Source of the DNA: Gemmobacter nectariphilus DSM 15620
GTDB taxonomy: Bacteria > Pseudomonadota > Alphaproteobacteria > Rhodobacterales > Rhodobacteraceae
Length of the DNA stretch: 64,000 nt
NCBI RefSeq assembly: GCF_000429765.1
Contig: NZ_AUCM01000011.1
Coordinates: 1-64,000 of the forward strand
Direction: 5' to 3'
Part shown: positions 18,088 to 27,197 of the stretch, piece after piece
How the letters are laid out: the number at the start of each line of letters is the position of its first letter
How positions within the stretch are numbered: position 1 is the first letter of the stretch
Notes under the pieces: generated by a model
Seen by the model: only the letters and a program-made list of their open reading frames with translations
Told to the model about the DNA's origin: nothing
Databases searched by the model: none
Made by a program: the position numbers and the translations under genes

Positions 18088-18711
18088 ATGGCCGATACCG
18101 AACTCCCGCAGATCTATCTTGTCACGCCGCCCGACTTTGACCTTGAGACCTTCCCGGCCCGACTTGCCTCGGTGCTGGACGCGGCCGAGGTCGCCTGTTT
18201 GCGCCTGTCGCTGGCCAGCCGGGATGAAGATCACGTCGCCCGCGCCGCCGATGCGCTGCGTGAAATCGCCCATGCCCGCGATGTCGCGCTGGTGATCGAA
18301 CGGCATGTCCAGCTGGTCGAGCGGCTGGGGCTGGACGGCGTGCACCTGACCGACGGCGCCCGCCTGGTGCGCAAGGTGCGCAAGGATCTGGGGCAGGATG
18401 CGATCATCGGCACCTTCTGCGGCACCACCCGGCACGAGGGGATGAACGCCGCCGAAGCTGGCGCCGATTATGTGGCCTTTGGCCCGGTGGGTGCAACGGC
18501 TCTGGGTGATGGCAGCCGCGCCGAGGCCGAGCTGTTCCAGTGGTGGACCGAGATGATCGAGGTGCCGGTGGTGGCCGAAGGCGCGCTGACCGCCGATCTG
18601 GTCGCGCAGCTGACGCCGATCACCGATTTCTTCGCCTTTGGCGACGAGGAAATCTGGCGCAGCGACGATCCGGCCGCGGCGCTGCGCGCGCTGGTCAAGG
18701 CGATGGGCTGA
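18088..18711 (+). CDS. ThiE-like (thiamine-phosphate synthase superfamily) protein
   Basis: The 207-residue TIM-barrel protein resembles thiamine-phosphate synthase: QIYLVTPPDF at the N-terminus, LDGVHLTDG, IIGTFCGTTRHEGMNAAEAGADYVAFGPVGAT and VPVVAEGALT. Typical ThiE has GVHLGQxD and a Thr/Lys-rich pyrophosphate loop. Here the GQxD step reads LTDGARLV and the lysine is missing, so thiamine synthesis is doubtful and a different phosphate-ligand function is possible. No other thi gene is nearby. Its stop overlaps the ghrA start by one base (TGATG), indicating translational coupling. TATAGG about 30 bp upstream could be a -10. Confidence 0.7.
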   Translation: MADTELPQIYLVTPPDFDLETFPARLASVLDAAEVACLRLSLASRDEDHVARAADALREIAHARDVALVIERHVQLVERLGLDGVHLTDGARLVRKVRKDLGQDAIIGTFCGTTRHEGMNAAEAGADYVAFGPVGATALGDGSRAEAELFQWWTEMIEVPVVAEGALTADLVAQLTPITDFFAFGDEEIWRSDDPAAALRALVKAMG

Positions 18712-19640
18712 TGCTGACCGTTCTGTTCGCCGCCGGTGCGGCCCGCTGGCCGACCTATGAGCCGCATCTGCGCGCCGCCCTGGCCGAGGCAGGAATTGCC
18801 GCGCGGCTGGTCACCGATTGCCCGCCCGATCAGGCGGATTACATCGTCTTCGCCCCCGGTGGGAATATCACCGATTTCACCCCCTACACCCGCTGCAAGG
18901 CGGTGCTGAACCTGTGGGCCGGGGTCGAGCGGATCGTCGGCAATCCGACCCTGACGCAGCCGCTGTGCCGGATGGTCGATCCGGCGCTGACGGCGGGCAT
19001 GGTGGAATGGGTCACGGGTCATGTGCTGCGCCATCATCTGGGGATGGATGCGCATATCGTGAACCCCGATCATCGCTGGATTCCGCTGCCGCCCCCGCTG
19101 GCGTCAGAGCGGCCGGTGACGGTGCTGGGGCTGGGCGAGCTGGGCCAGGCCTGCGCGCAGATGCTGGTGCATCTGGGTTTTCCGGTGACCGGCTGGTCGC
19201 GCAGCCCGCGCGAGGTCGCGGGGCTGACCTGCCTTTCGGGCGAGGCGGGGCTGTCGGCGGCGCTGGCATCGGCGCAGATCGTCGTGACCTTGCTGCCAGC
19301 GACACCGCAGACCGAAAACCTGCTGGATGCCCGCCGCCTGGCGCTGCTGCCGCACGGCGCGGTGATCCTGAACCCCGGCCGCGGCACGCTGATCGACGAT
19401 TCGGCATTGCTGGCCGCGCTGGACAGCGGGCATCTGGGCCATGCCACGCTGGACGTGTTCCGCACAGAACCGCTGCCGCAAGATCACCCGTTCTGGGGCC
19501 ATCCGCGGGTGACAGTGACGCCGCATATCGCCGCCGAAACCCGCGCGCCATCGGCCAGCCGGGTGGTGGCCGACAATATCCGGCGCAGCGAGGCGGGCGA
19601 GCCGTTGCTGTATCTGGTGGACCGCGCGCGGGGCTATTGA
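18711..19640 (+). CDS. ghrA: Glyoxylate/hydroxypyruvate reductase A-like dehydrogenase
   Basis: This D-2-hydroxyacid dehydrogenase of 309 residues matches the GhrA group, which reduces glyoxylate and hydroxypyruvate with NADPH. The Rossmann motif VLGLGELGQACAQMLVHLGF is followed by GWSR, the catalytic Arg in NPGRGTLID, the Glu in DVFRTEPLP and the His in TVTPHIAAET. The first 80 residues (LTVLFAAGAARWPTYEPHL) have the short GhrA-type N-terminus. The ATG overlaps the stop of the ThiE-like gene, fixing the start. A GC-rich hairpin follows at 19698-19719. Confidence 0.87.
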   Translation: MLTVLFAAGAARWPTYEPHLRAALAEAGIAARLVTDCPPDQADYIVFAPGGNITDFTPYTRCKAVLNLWAGVERIVGNPTLTQPLCRMVDPALTAGMVEWVTGHVLRHHLGMDAHIVNPDHRWIPLPPPLASERPVTVLGLGELGQACAQMLVHLGFPVTGWSRSPREVAGLTCLSGEAGLSAALASAQIVVTLLPATPQTENLLDARRLALLPHGAVILNPGRGTLIDDSALLAALDSGHLGHATLDVFRTEPLPQDHPFWGHPRVTVTPHIAAETRAPSASRVVADNIRRSEAGEPLLYLVDRARGY

Positions 19641-19697
19641 CCGCGCGCTCCCGCAGGGCGCTGGCCGCGCAAGGCGCGACCGCTTCCTTTGGGCCAG

Positions 19698-19719
19698 GCC
19701 GCCCCCGGCCGGGGGCGGC
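19698..19719 (+). terminator. GC-rich hairpin after ghrA
   Basis: GCCGCCCCC and GGGGGCGGC pair perfectly around GGCC, 57 bp after the ghrA stop. There is no T-run, so Rho-independent termination is uncertain. The rest of the 291-bp gap to the next gene holds a second small hairpin, CCCGC-TTTT-GCGGG (19811-19824), and nothing else that I recognise. Confidence 0.45.
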
Positions 19720-19931
19720 GGCGGCTCTGGCAGATGAATTGACATTGCCCTGGCCGCAGGCCACAAGGCCCGTGTCGGAAAGATTCAAGATCGGTCTGGT
19801 TATTCCGGTTCCCGCTTTTGCGGGATCGCTCATGCGACAGCATGATCCCTCGGCGTCAACCTGCAATCAGGCTGGTGCTGGATATGGGGCTTTCCTGAAC
19901 CCGGCACGGTCGACAGAAAAGAGACCTTGTC

Positions 19932-20153
19932 ATGGACAAGAAATCCCTGCTGCTGGCTCAGGCGCTTATCACGCTGATGATGGCCGCCTCGATGTCGGGC
20001 ATCATGCTGGCGTTCCACCTTGGGCTGACCCGCGAATGGCTGCACGAATGGCCACGCCAGTTCATCATCGCCTGGCCCATCGCCTTTGTGCTGACGCAGG
20101 GTGTCGGCCGCCTTGCCTTTGCGATCGTAGGCAAGCTGCGTCCCGTCCGCTGA
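19932..20153 (+). CDS. DUF2798 small membrane protein
   Basis: This 73-residue protein has two predicted membrane helices (LLAQALITLMMAASMSGIML and QFIIAWPIAFVLTQGVGRL) joined by a short polar loop with EWLHEWPR, the usual DUF2798 layout. The family has no assigned biochemical function. It is convergent with the sensor kinase, and its stop codon lies in the loop region of a perfect terminator stem. Confidence 0.75.
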   Translation: MDKKSLLLAQALITLMMAASMSGIMLAFHLGLTREWLHEWPRQFIIAWPIAFVLTQGVGRLAFAIVGKLRPVR

Positions 20154-20167
20154 TCACAGCGGACGGG
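20142..20167. terminator. Bidirectional terminator between DUF2798 gene and sensor kinase
   Basis: CCCGTCCGCTG and CAGCGGACGGG form a perfect 11-bp stem with an ATCA tetraloop. The TGA stop codon of the DUF2798 gene (20151-20153) spans the stem-loop junction. The two flanking genes converge here. Confidence 0.7.
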
Positions 20168-20174
20168 CGGCCAG

Positions 20175-21854
20175 TCAGGCAACGTCGCGGCCCGCCAGAC
20201 TGCCAGACTGCGCCAGTTCCAGCATGGTCCGCAGATCGGTCTTTTTGTAGGGCTTGCCCAGAACGGCCGCAAACCCCGCCGCAAGATAGCGGCTGACCTG
20301 ATCCTCCATCACGTTGGCGGTTGCTGCAATGGCCAGGGGCACCGATGCCCCTGCCGCCTTGTCCCGGATCGCGGCCAGCGTCGAGATGCCGTCAAGTTCC
20401 GGCATCGAGATATCCAGCAGCATCAGGTCATAGCGGCCGGGCCGCCAGATCGCCACGGCATCCGTGCCGTCTTCGACGAAATCGGCCGCGACCCCCAGGG
20501 ATTGCAGCATCGCCTTGAGGATCATCGTGTTCGTCCGATTGTCCTCGGCCACCAGAACGCGCAGTGCGGAGAGGTCGGCCGACTGAGGGAGATCGACCGG
20601 GGCTGCGGCCTGACCGGGGCCTTCGCTGATAGGCAAGGGCAACCACAGTTCGACCAGCGTGCCCCGACCAGGGTGAGAGGCCAGCCGCACCTCGCCCCGC
20701 ATCATGCCGACGAGGCGCTTGACGATGGGCATCCCCAGACCCGACCCACCAAAGCGGCGGGTGATCGAGGTATCGGCCTGTTCGAATTCGTCAAAGACGC
20801 GGGCGATCTGGTCTTCGGTCATGCCGATGCCCGTATCGGTGATCACGATGTCCAGCCCGCCGTCCCGCCCCTGATCGACGGCGACATGCACCTCGCCGGA
20901 ATCGGTGAACTTGACGGCATTGCCGATCAGGTTGTTGAGGATCTGGATCAGCTTGGTTTCATCGCCCCGGCGCATCGCCTGGGCCCGCTCGGCAATGACA
21001 AGGTGAAAGCCGATCCCCTTTCGCTCGGCGGTGATGCGGTGCAGCGCCTCGACCTTGCGGAACAGGATCAGCGGATCAAAGGGCTGTTCGTCCAGCGTGG
21101 CCTTGCCAGCCTCGATCCTGGCAAGATCGAGGATGTCGTTGATCACGCCCAGCAGGGCCTCGGCCGAATTGCGCATGGTGTCCACCATGCCCTTCTGCTC
21201 GGGGGCAAGGCGCGTGTCGCCCAGCAGTTCCGCCATGCCCAGAACCCCGTTCATCGGGGTGCGAATCTCGTGGCTCATGTTGGCAAGGAAGGCTGTCTTG
21301 GCGCGGTTGGCCGTATCGGCCTCATTGATTGTCTGGGCCAGCGTTTGCGCCAGCCAGACCAGCGCGACCCCCTGGACGATCACGATCACCGCATGAAGGA
21401 TAACGCGGCCGAAATCTGCCCCGCCCAGAAACACCGCATTGGGAAGCAGGAAATTCAACAGCAGATGATGCAGGCAGACGATCACGCCATAGACGATGAT
21501 CGCCCGCGCATTGCAAAACGCGGCAATCGTCGCATAGGCGGCGAAGAAATACATATGCGCATCCGGTTGCCACGGGTGATAGGACAACTGGAAGACGACA
21601 CAGGACACGATCAGGGCCAGACAGGCGGCAATCGTCAGCTGGGCGCTTTCGCCTGTTGCATCCCGCCACCAATCCAGCGTGGCAAGCCCACAAAGCCCTG
21701 CAACGGCAAGCGGCACGGCCACCCCGCCGGCCCCACCTGCCAGCGCGATGGCCGCAGTCAGCGGCACATGCAGCCAGACAAAGACCAGCACGACCCGGCC
21801 CATGTAATCGCGCAGGCGATCCAGCCGGCCAAGATCAAGGGTCGGGCCCGACAT
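20175..21854 (-). CDS. Hybrid sensor histidine kinase/response regulator
   Basis: The 559-residue membrane protein has about six hydrophobic segments in residues 20-175, no periplasmic sensor loop of note, then the dimerisation helix with H195 in [15 protein letters not shown]. The ATP-binding part follows ([31 protein letters not shown]), and a C-terminal receiver domain has the phospho-acceptor D481 in [13 protein letters not shown]. The start at 21854 is chosen because it overlaps the stop of the upstream gene as TGATG; an ATG 39 nt further upstream is possible. No separate response regulator or phosphotransfer gene is nearby, so the output partner is unknown. Confidence 0.85.
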   Translation of the reverse strand: MSGPTLDLGRLDRLRDYMGRVVLVFVWLHVPLTAAIALAGGAGGVAVPLAVAGLCGLATLDWWRDATGESAQLTIAACLALIVSCVVFQLSYHPWQPDAHMYFFAAYATIAAFCNARAIIVYGVIVCLHHLLLNFLLPNAVFLGGADFGRVILHAVIVIVQGVALVWLAQTLAQTINEADTANRAKTAFLANMSHEIRTPMNGVLGMAELLGDTRLAPEQKGMVDTMRNSAEALLGVINDILDLARIEAGKATLDEQPFDPLILFRKVEALHRITAERKGIGFHLVIAERAQAMRRGDETKLIQILNNLIGNAVKFTDSGEVHVAVDQGRDGGLDIVITDTGIGMTEDQIARVFDEFEQADTSITRRFGGSGLGMPIVKRLVGMMRGEVRLASHPGRGTLVELWLPLPISEGPGQAAAPVDLPQSADLSALRVLVAEDNRTNTMILKAMLQSLGVAADFVEDGTDAVAIWRPGRYDLMLLDISMPELDGISTLAAIRDKAAGASVPLAIAATANVMEDQVSRYLAAGFAAVLGKPYKKTDLRTMLELAQSGSLAGRDVA

Positions 21855-22198
21855 CAGCCCGATTTCCGGCTTGAAGATTGTTCGTCTATGCATGTCGCCC
21901 CACGCGCGCTGACCATGAACAGATCGCCTGGCAACCGGGCCCTGATCTCGCTCAGGCCAAGCCGTTTGCCGTCATATGTCCGGGATGAGATGATGATCAG
22001 CCGCCCGCCCAGGCGAATATCGACGATTGGCAAGGACAACTGCCCGATCCGGTGCTGCCCATCGGCCACGCCGTCGGGCGAGGAAATGAAGATGCCAACC
22101 TGAGCCGCATCTTCGGCCGGAATCATGGCAATGCCTGCAAGGCCGAAAAGGCCTGCGAAACCAATCAGGCCAGCCGGGACGTAGCGTCGAATTTTCAT
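21854..22198 (-). CDS. Small membrane-anchored/secreted protein, partner of the sensor kinase
   Basis: I do not recognise this 114-residue protein. It begins with [25 protein letters not shown]-type sequence (written here to residue 20 as [20 protein letters not shown]), a likely signal anchor. A polar domain with [12 protein letters not shown], a run of hydrophobic strands ([14 protein letters not shown]) and a single Cys near the end follows. Its stop overlaps the kinase start, so the two are co-translated and a sensory or accessory role for the kinase is plausible. A 21-bp-spaced inverted repeat lies immediately upstream. Confidence 0.6.
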   Translation of the reverse strand: MKIRRYVPAGLIGFAGLFGLAGIAMIPAEDAAQVGIFISSPDGVADGQHRIGQLSLPIVDIRLGGRLIIISSRTYDGKRLGLSEIRARLPGDLFMVSARGATCIDEQSSSRKSG

Positions 22199-22202
22199 TC
22201 CA

Positions 22203-22231
22203 GGACAATCATGCATGGCCACAGATTGTCC
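22203..22231. promoter_or_regulatory. Inverted repeat GGACAATC-N13-GATTGTCC upstream of the kinase operon
   Basis: The two 8-bp arms (22203-22210 and 22224-22231) are perfect inverted copies with centres 21 bp apart, i.e. two helical turns. The repeat ends 5 bp before the start codon at 22198. This geometry is typical of a dimeric regulator site and could be an operator for the operon. Confidence 0.45.
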
Positions 22232-22283
22232 GAGCTTAGTTTATTTCTGATGAATTGCCATGCCAAGAAAAGGCAGAGCAAAC

Positions 22284-22318
22284 CGGGCCGCCCGTGCGCC
22301 AGGCTGTCGGGCGGCCCG
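22284..22318 (-). terminator. Hairpin 3' of the argE-like gene
   Basis: CGGGCCGCCCG (22284-22294) and CGGGCGGCCCG (22308-22318) form a perfect 11-bp stem with a 13-nt loop, just after the stop of the M20 gene on the minus strand and before the kinase operon. Confidence 0.6.
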
Positions 22319-22327
22319 CGATGATCG

Positions 22328-23485
22328 CTAGCCGCGACAGCTGCCCGCAAGGCGTTCCAGGAACGCCACGCAGGCGTCCAGCTGCGCAATGGCGATGCCT
22401 TCGTCCGGCTGATGCGCATCGGCAATGTCGCCAGGCCCGCAGACCACCGAAGGGATCCCCGCGGCGGCAAAGATCCCTGCCTCGGTGCCATAGGACACGC
22501 CGCGGGGCGCCGACTGGCCCAGAAGACCCAGCAGTTCCGCCTCGAGCCCGGACTCGCCCAGCGGTGCCAGCAGGGGAATGCGCGACATGACGTCGAACCG
22601 GATGCCGGCCTCGGGCGAGATGCGCTTCATGGCCGGTTCCAGCACCTCGGCCGCATAGGTCGAAAAGCGCCGGAACACTTCGCGATCGTCGGTGCCGGGC
22701 ACGACGCGCATTTCCCAGAAAAAGGCGCAATCCTCGGCAACGATATTGCCATGCAGGCCACCGCGGATCTGGTTGACCTGAATGGTGGAATAGGGGGGAT
22801 CGAACAGATCGAGCCGCGGCCCGTCCTTCATGTCCTGGCGGATGCGGTTGATCTCGGCCACCAGTTCGGCGGCGATCATCACCGCATTGACATACTTGTC
22901 AGGCTGCGAGGAATGGCCGGGCACGCCCTTGACATGCGCCCAGCCGATCATGCCGCCCTTGTGCGCGGTGATCAGTTCCATGTTGCTCGGCTCGCCGATC
23001 ACGGCCAGACGGGGGCGCATCGCACTGGCGCCGATCCATTCGGCCATGGACCCGACGCCGGTGCAGCCGACCTCTTCGTCATAGGAAAAGGCGAAATGCA
23101 CCGGCCGCTGCAAGGGGGCGGCGGCAATCGCCGGCATCGCGGCAAGACAGCAGGCCAGAAACCCCTTCATGTCGGTTGCGCCCCGGCCGATCACCCGCCC
23201 GTCCACATGGCGCAGGGTCCAGGGATCGCCGGTCCAGTCCTGGCCCTCGCAGGGGACGACATCCATATGGCCGCTGAACAGCACCCCGCCGGGCAGCTCG
23301 GGTCCGAAGGTGACCAGCAGATTGGCCTTGTCGCCAGTGGCATTCGGGAACCGGCGGCACCGGCCGCCATAGGGGGCGACCATCGCCTCGATCGCGTCGG
23401 CCATGGCAAGGTTGCTGACCGCGCTGACGGTGGGAAAGGCCACCAGTCGGGCAAGATAGTCGGTGGCGCTGAGGGGCTGGGTCAT
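22328..23485 (-). CDS. ArgE-like M20 deacetylase, copy 1
   Basis: This 385-residue zinc hydrolase of the ArgE/DapE group removes an acyl group from an amino acid. Metal-site motifs are FSGHMDVVP, GRGATDMKGFLAC and the catalytic Glu in SYDEEVGCTG, with IGEPSNMELITAHKGG leading into the dimerisation domain. A very similar protein is encoded at 30594-31748. It lies 66 bp after the substrate-binding protein gene on the same strand, so deacylation of an imported N-acyl amino acid or peptide is more likely than arginine biosynthesis. The true substrate is not visible. Confidence 0.82.
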   Translation of the reverse strand: MTQPLSATDYLARLVAFPTVSAVSNLAMADAIEAMVAPYGGRCRRFPNATGDKANLLVTFGPELPGGVLFSGHMDVVPCEGQDWTGDPWTLRHVDGRVIGRGATDMKGFLACCLAAMPAIAAAPLQRPVHFAFSYDEEVGCTGVGSMAEWIGASAMRPRLAVIGEPSNMELITAHKGGMIGWAHVKGVPGHSSQPDKYVNAVMIAAELVAEINRIRQDMKDGPRLDLFDPPYSTIQVNQIRGGLHGNIVAEDCAFFWEMRVVPGTDDREVFRRFSTYAAEVLEPAMKRISPEAGIRFDVMSRIPLLAPLGESGLEAELLGLLGQSAPRGVSYGTEAGIFAAAGIPSVVCGPGDIADAHQPDEGIAIAQLDACVAFLERLAGSCRG

Positions 23486-23551
23486 GTCGGGCTCCGGTCA
23501 TGGGTCGGGCGGCCGAAGCCGCCCGAGGGTCGCGTCACGAAAGGACGCGGA

Positions 23552-25120
23552 TCAGTTCTTCGGCGTGAACGACGACGGGCGGGTCTGTTCGTCGGCGCGC
23601 GGCAGGATGTCGATGCCCTTGCGCGCCGCCCAGGTCGAGCCCTGCCAGTAGAGCGGCACGATGGCCATGTCGTCATGCACGATCTGCGCCGCTTCGGCCA
23701 TCAACCCCTTGCGGGCGTCGGTATCCATGGTGGACATGGCCTTCATGGTCACCTCGTCCAGCTTGGGGTTGCAATAGTTGCCCCAGTTGACCGGACCCAT
23801 GCCCTTGTCCTTGTTCTTGCAGGCAATCATCGCGCGAATGCCGCCGGCCGCATCGGCGGTGTTCCCCCAGGCCATCATGCTGAAGGCGAACTCGCCGCCA
23901 TTGCCGCGGGTGTTGACCATGGTGAAGGGCATCGCATCGACCTGGGTCTTGATGCCCACGCGGGTCAGCATCTGCGCCACGCCCTGTGCCACCTGTTCAT
24001 CATTGATCAGGCGGTTGTTCGGGGTCGCCAGCGTGATCTGGAAGCCGTCCGGATACCCCGCCTCGGCCAGCAGCGCCTTGGCCTTGTTGGCATCGAACAC
24101 CGGGCTGTCCAGCGCCGGGATATTGCCCTCGCCCCCATCGAACACGATGTTCCAGGTCGGATAGGCCAGCCCCGACATCAGCCGGTCACGGATCGCCTCG
24201 CGGTTGATGGCATAGCTGATCGCCTGACGCACGCGCACATCCTTGAGCGGGTTCTTGTCCAGCGGCTTGCCGTCATGGCCCATGACGGTCGGGGGCTGGT
24301 CGCGGCCGCTGTCGACGAACAGGAACACGACGCGCATAGACTTGGCCGATTCAAAGACCAGATCGGGGTTGGACTTGAAGCGGTCCAGATCGGTGGTCGG
24401 CACGTTCTCGATCGCATCGACCGAACCGGACAGCAGCGCCGCAGACCGCGCACCATCATCGGTGATGAAGCGGATGCGCACATTGTCCCACGCCGGCTTG
24501 TCGCCCCAGTAGCCGTCAAATCGGGTCATGTTCAGCTGATCGTCCGGCGTGTAGCCCGCGAACTTGTAGGGGCCCGTGCCGATCGCAACCTTGCCGCTGT
24601 TGAAATCGGGTGTGCCGGCACCCTCGACCGCGGCTTTCTTGACCACCGCCACGCGCGAGAGGTCGCGCAGGAACTGCGGATAGGGGAAGTTGGTGACAAC
24701 CCGGATCTTGTGATCGTCGACGATCTGGATCTCTTTCACCGGCCTCGTGTAGATCGTGAAGGACGACGGGCTGTTGGTGATCGTCGCCGGACGCAGCAGA
24801 GAAAATTCCACATCCGCCGCCGTGAACGGGCTGCCATCGTGGAACGTGGCATCGACCAGATCGAATTCCCAGGTCACGTCATCGACCAGCCGCCATTCCT
24901 TGGCCAGCGAGGGATGAACCATGCCATCGGGGCCGATCACCGTCAGCGCCTCGAAGATATTGCCAAGGGCGGCGTTGTTCGGCGTCGCATTCTGATAGTG
25001 GGGATCGACGGCCGTGACGGGCGCGCTGATCGCATAGGTCAGATCCGCCGCCTGAGCCGCGCTGCCCGCCAAGGCAATGGCCAGCGCCGCCGATGACAGA
25101 AGCCTGCTGACATAGGTCAT
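23552..25120 (-). CDS. Dpp/Opp-type ABC transporter substrate-binding protein
   Basis: The 522-residue periplasmic protein belongs to solute-binding family 5 (peptides, nickel, oligosaccharides). It has a signal peptide (MTYVSRLLSSAALAIALAGS, cleaved after AQAA), then DLTYAISAPVTAVDPHYQN, EWRLVDDVTWEFDL and FHDGSPFTAADVEFSL, the family signature. The start at 25120 is the first Met giving a proper signal peptide. It is divergent from the two permease genes with 177 bp in between; an operator-like TGATCAAATGATA sits in that gap. It should feed the permeases and ATPases at 25298-29229. Confidence 0.9.
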   Translation of the reverse strand: MTYVSRLLSSAALAIALAGSAAQAADLTYAISAPVTAVDPHYQNATPNNAALGNIFEALTVIGPDGMVHPSLAKEWRLVDDVTWEFDLVDATFHDGSPFTAADVEFSLLRPATITNSPSSFTIYTRPVKEIQIVDDHKIRVVTNFPYPQFLRDLSRVAVVKKAAVEGAGTPDFNSGKVAIGTGPYKFAGYTPDDQLNMTRFDGYWGDKPAWDNVRIRFITDDGARSAALLSGSVDAIENVPTTDLDRFKSNPDLVFESAKSMRVVFLFVDSGRDQPPTVMGHDGKPLDKNPLKDVRVRQAISYAINREAIRDRLMSGLAYPTWNIVFDGGEGNIPALDSPVFDANKAKALLAEAGYPDGFQITLATPNNRLINDEQVAQGVAQMLTRVGIKTQVDAMPFTMVNTRGNGGEFAFSMMAWGNTADAAGGIRAMIACKNKDKGMGPVNWGNYCNPKLDEVTMKAMSTMDTDARKGLMAEAAQIVHDDMAIVPLYWQGSTWAARKGIDILPRADEQTRPSSFTPKN

Positions 25121-25151
25121 GTTGGTGTTTCCCTGTTGTTGAGTGTTTCCT

Positions 25152-25164
25152 TGATCAAATGATA
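25152..25164 (+). promoter_or_regulatory. GntR-type operator site 1 (TGATCAAATGATA)
   Basis: The 13-bp sequence lies in the divergent region between the substrate-binding protein and permease genes and starts within a TTGATCAA palindrome. It matches sites 2-4 of this island (30552, 32974, 36790) at TGATCAAA plus AT near the end. The rest of the 177-bp gap shows no further recognised element. Confidence 0.55.
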
Positions 25165-25297
25165 CAACGCTGTTAATTTGAGTTTCAACCATTACTATCG
25201 CCGCCGCCCCCCTGGCGCCATCCAATCGGCCACCAGACAAGAAGGACACGCGCTTGAACCACCCAGAGCCCGCCGTTCCGCGCCACGAGATCTGCCC

Positions 25298-26275
25298 ATG
25301 ACCGCCTACCTGATTCGCCGGATCTTTCAGGCGCTGTTCGTGATGCTGGCCATGGCGGTGCTGGTCTTTGCCGCTGTCTACATGCTGGGCAACCCGGTCG
25401 ACGCGCTGCTCAGCCCCGATTCCGACCAGATCGAACGCGCAGCGGCGATCCAGCGCCTGGGGCTGGACCGCCCGCTTTACGAACAGTTCGGCCTGTTCCT
25501 GTGGAATGCCGTGCGCGGCGATCTGGGCACCTCGTTCGTCTATGGCATCCCGGCGATCGAAGTGCTGATGCTGCGCCTGCCAACCACGCTGGAGCTGGCG
25601 GTGTTCGCCATGCTGCTGGCGCTGGCCATCGGGATCCCGCTGGGCATCATCGCCGGGATGCGGCCGGGCAGCTTTGCCGGCAAGACGATCATGGCCGGGT
25701 CGATCCTTGGGTTTTCGCTGCCGGCCTTCTGGGTGGGGCTGATGCTGATCCTGATCTTTGCGGTGACGCTGCAACTGCTGCCCTCGGGCGGGCGGGGGGA
25801 AACGGTGCAGGTCTTCGGCGCCAATTTCGCATCGCTGACGCTGGACGGGCTCAAGCACATGATCCTGCCGGCCACGACCCTTGCGCTTTACAAGGCGTCG
25901 CTGGTGATCCGGGTGTGCGAATCCGGCACGCGCGAGGTGATGTCGCAAGACTACATCCGCTTTGCCCGCGCCAAGGGACTGGGGTTCTGGCGCATCGTCA
26001 GCCTGCACATCTTCAAGAACGTGATGATCCCGGTCGTCACCATCATGGGGATGGAATTCGGCGGCCTGCTGGCGTTTTCCGTCGTGGTCGAGACGATCTA
26101 TGCCTATCAGGGCATGGGCGAGCTGCTGATCAGCTCCATCAACCGGCTCGACCGGCCGGTTGTCGTGACCTACCTGCTGTTCACCACGGTGATGTTCGTC
26201 GTGATCAACCTTGTGGTCGATATCCTGTATGCCGTGCTGGATCCGCGGATCCGGCTGTCGGAGGAAAGCGCATGA
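25298..26275 (+). CDS. Dpp/Opp-type ABC transporter permease (DppB-like)
   Basis: The 325-residue inner-membrane permease has the DppB layout: an N-terminal helix (LIRRIFQALFVMLAMAVLVF), a periplasmic loop containing LGLDRPLYEQF, five further helices, and the cytoplasmic EAA loop REVMSQDYIRFARAKGLGFWRI that contacts the ATPases. The ATG at 25298 is followed directly by the conserved TAYLIRRI start. Its stop overlaps the second permease start (ATGA). Confidence 0.9.
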   Translation: MTAYLIRRIFQALFVMLAMAVLVFAAVYMLGNPVDALLSPDSDQIERAAAIQRLGLDRPLYEQFGLFLWNAVRGDLGTSFVYGIPAIEVLMLRLPTTLELAVFAMLLALAIGIPLGIIAGMRPGSFAGKTIMAGSILGFSLPAFWVGLMLILIFAVTLQLLPSGGRGETVQVFGANFASLTLDGLKHMILPATTLALYKASLVIRVCESGTREVMSQDYIRFARAKGLGFWRIVSLHIFKNVMIPVVTIMGMEFGGLLAFSVVVETIYAYQGMGELLISSINRLDRPVVVTYLLFTTVMFVVINLVVDILYAVLDPRIRLSEESA

Positions 26276-27186
26276 GCCAGCCGCCCGCCACCCCGGCCCG
26301 CGCGCCCTTGCCCAAACAGAACATCCTGCTGATCCAGGCGGCAAAGTTCATCGAAAAGCCCTCGGCGGTGGTCGGGCTGCTGATCCTGCTGGTCGCTGTT
26401 GTCGTGGCGCTGCTGGCGCCATGGATCGCGCCGCAGAACCCCTATGACCTGATGCAGATCGACATCATGGACAACATGTTGCCGCCAGGAAGCGAGCTGA
26501 TGTCGGGCCAGATTGCCTGGCTGGGCACCGACTCGCAGGGACGCGACATGCTGTCGGCCATCCTGTACGGGCTGCGGATCTCGCTGTCGGTCGGCATCAC
26601 CACGGTGCTGATCGCGGGGGCGATCGGGGCGACGGTCGGCGTCGCCGCCGCCTTCATCGGTGGCCGGTTCGAGGCCGTCGTGATGCGGATCGTCGATCTG
26701 CATCTGGCCTTTCCGTCCATCCTGATCGCGCTGGTGCTGCTGTCGGCCTTTGGCCGCGGGATCGACAAGGTGATCTTTGCGCTGGTGATCGTGCAATGGG
26801 CCTATTACGCCCGCACCGTGCGCGGATCGGCCCTGGTGGAAACCCGCAAGGATTACATCGCCGCCTGCGAGGTGCTGCAACTGCCGCGCTGGCGGGTGCT
26901 GTTCCGCCACCTGCTGCCGAACTGCATTCCGCCGCTGATCGTTGTGGCCACAGTGCAGGTGGCCGGCGCGATCTTGCTGGAATCGACGCTGTCGTTTCTT
27001 GGCGCCGGGGTGCCGGTGACGGAACCCTCGCTGGGGATGCTGATCTCGCAGGGCTACAGCTACATGCTGTCGGGCAAATACTGGATCGCGGTGTTCCCCG
27101 GCGTGATGCTGGTGGTCGTGATCATCGCCATCAACCTTGTGGGCGACCGGCTGCGCATCGTCCTCAACCCCCGGCTTTCGTCGTGA
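26272..27186 (+). CDS. Dpp/Opp-type ABC transporter permease (DppC-like)
   Basis: The 304-residue second permease shows the DppC features: a cytoplasmic N-tail, one helix (SAVVGLLILLVAVVVALLAP), the hallmark LGTDSQGRDMLSAILYGLRISL, and the EAA loop ETRKDYIAACEVLQLPRWRVLFRHLLPN. The start is set by the ATGA overlap with the upstream permease. It is followed after 11 bp by the first ATPase gene. Confidence 0.9.
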   Translation: MSQPPATPARAPLPKQNILLIQAAKFIEKPSAVVGLLILLVAVVVALLAPWIAPQNPYDLMQIDIMDNMLPPGSELMSGQIAWLGTDSQGRDMLSAILYGLRISLSVGITTVLIAGAIGATVGVAAAFIGGRFEAVVMRIVDLHLAFPSILIALVLLSAFGRGIDKVIFALVIVQWAYYARTVRGSALVETRKDYIAACEVLQLPRWRVLFRHLLPNCIPPLIVVATVQVAGAILLESTLSFLGAGVPVTEPSLGMLISQGYSYMLSGKYWIAVFPGVMLVVVIIAINLVGDRLRIVLNPRLSS

Positions 27187-27197
27187 GCGAGGGACCA

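Noticed and set aside
20502-25096. Long plus-strand frames opposite the sensor kinase, ArgE-like copy 1 and the binding protein
   Set aside because: They run antisense across well-supported genes and have shadow-type composition.
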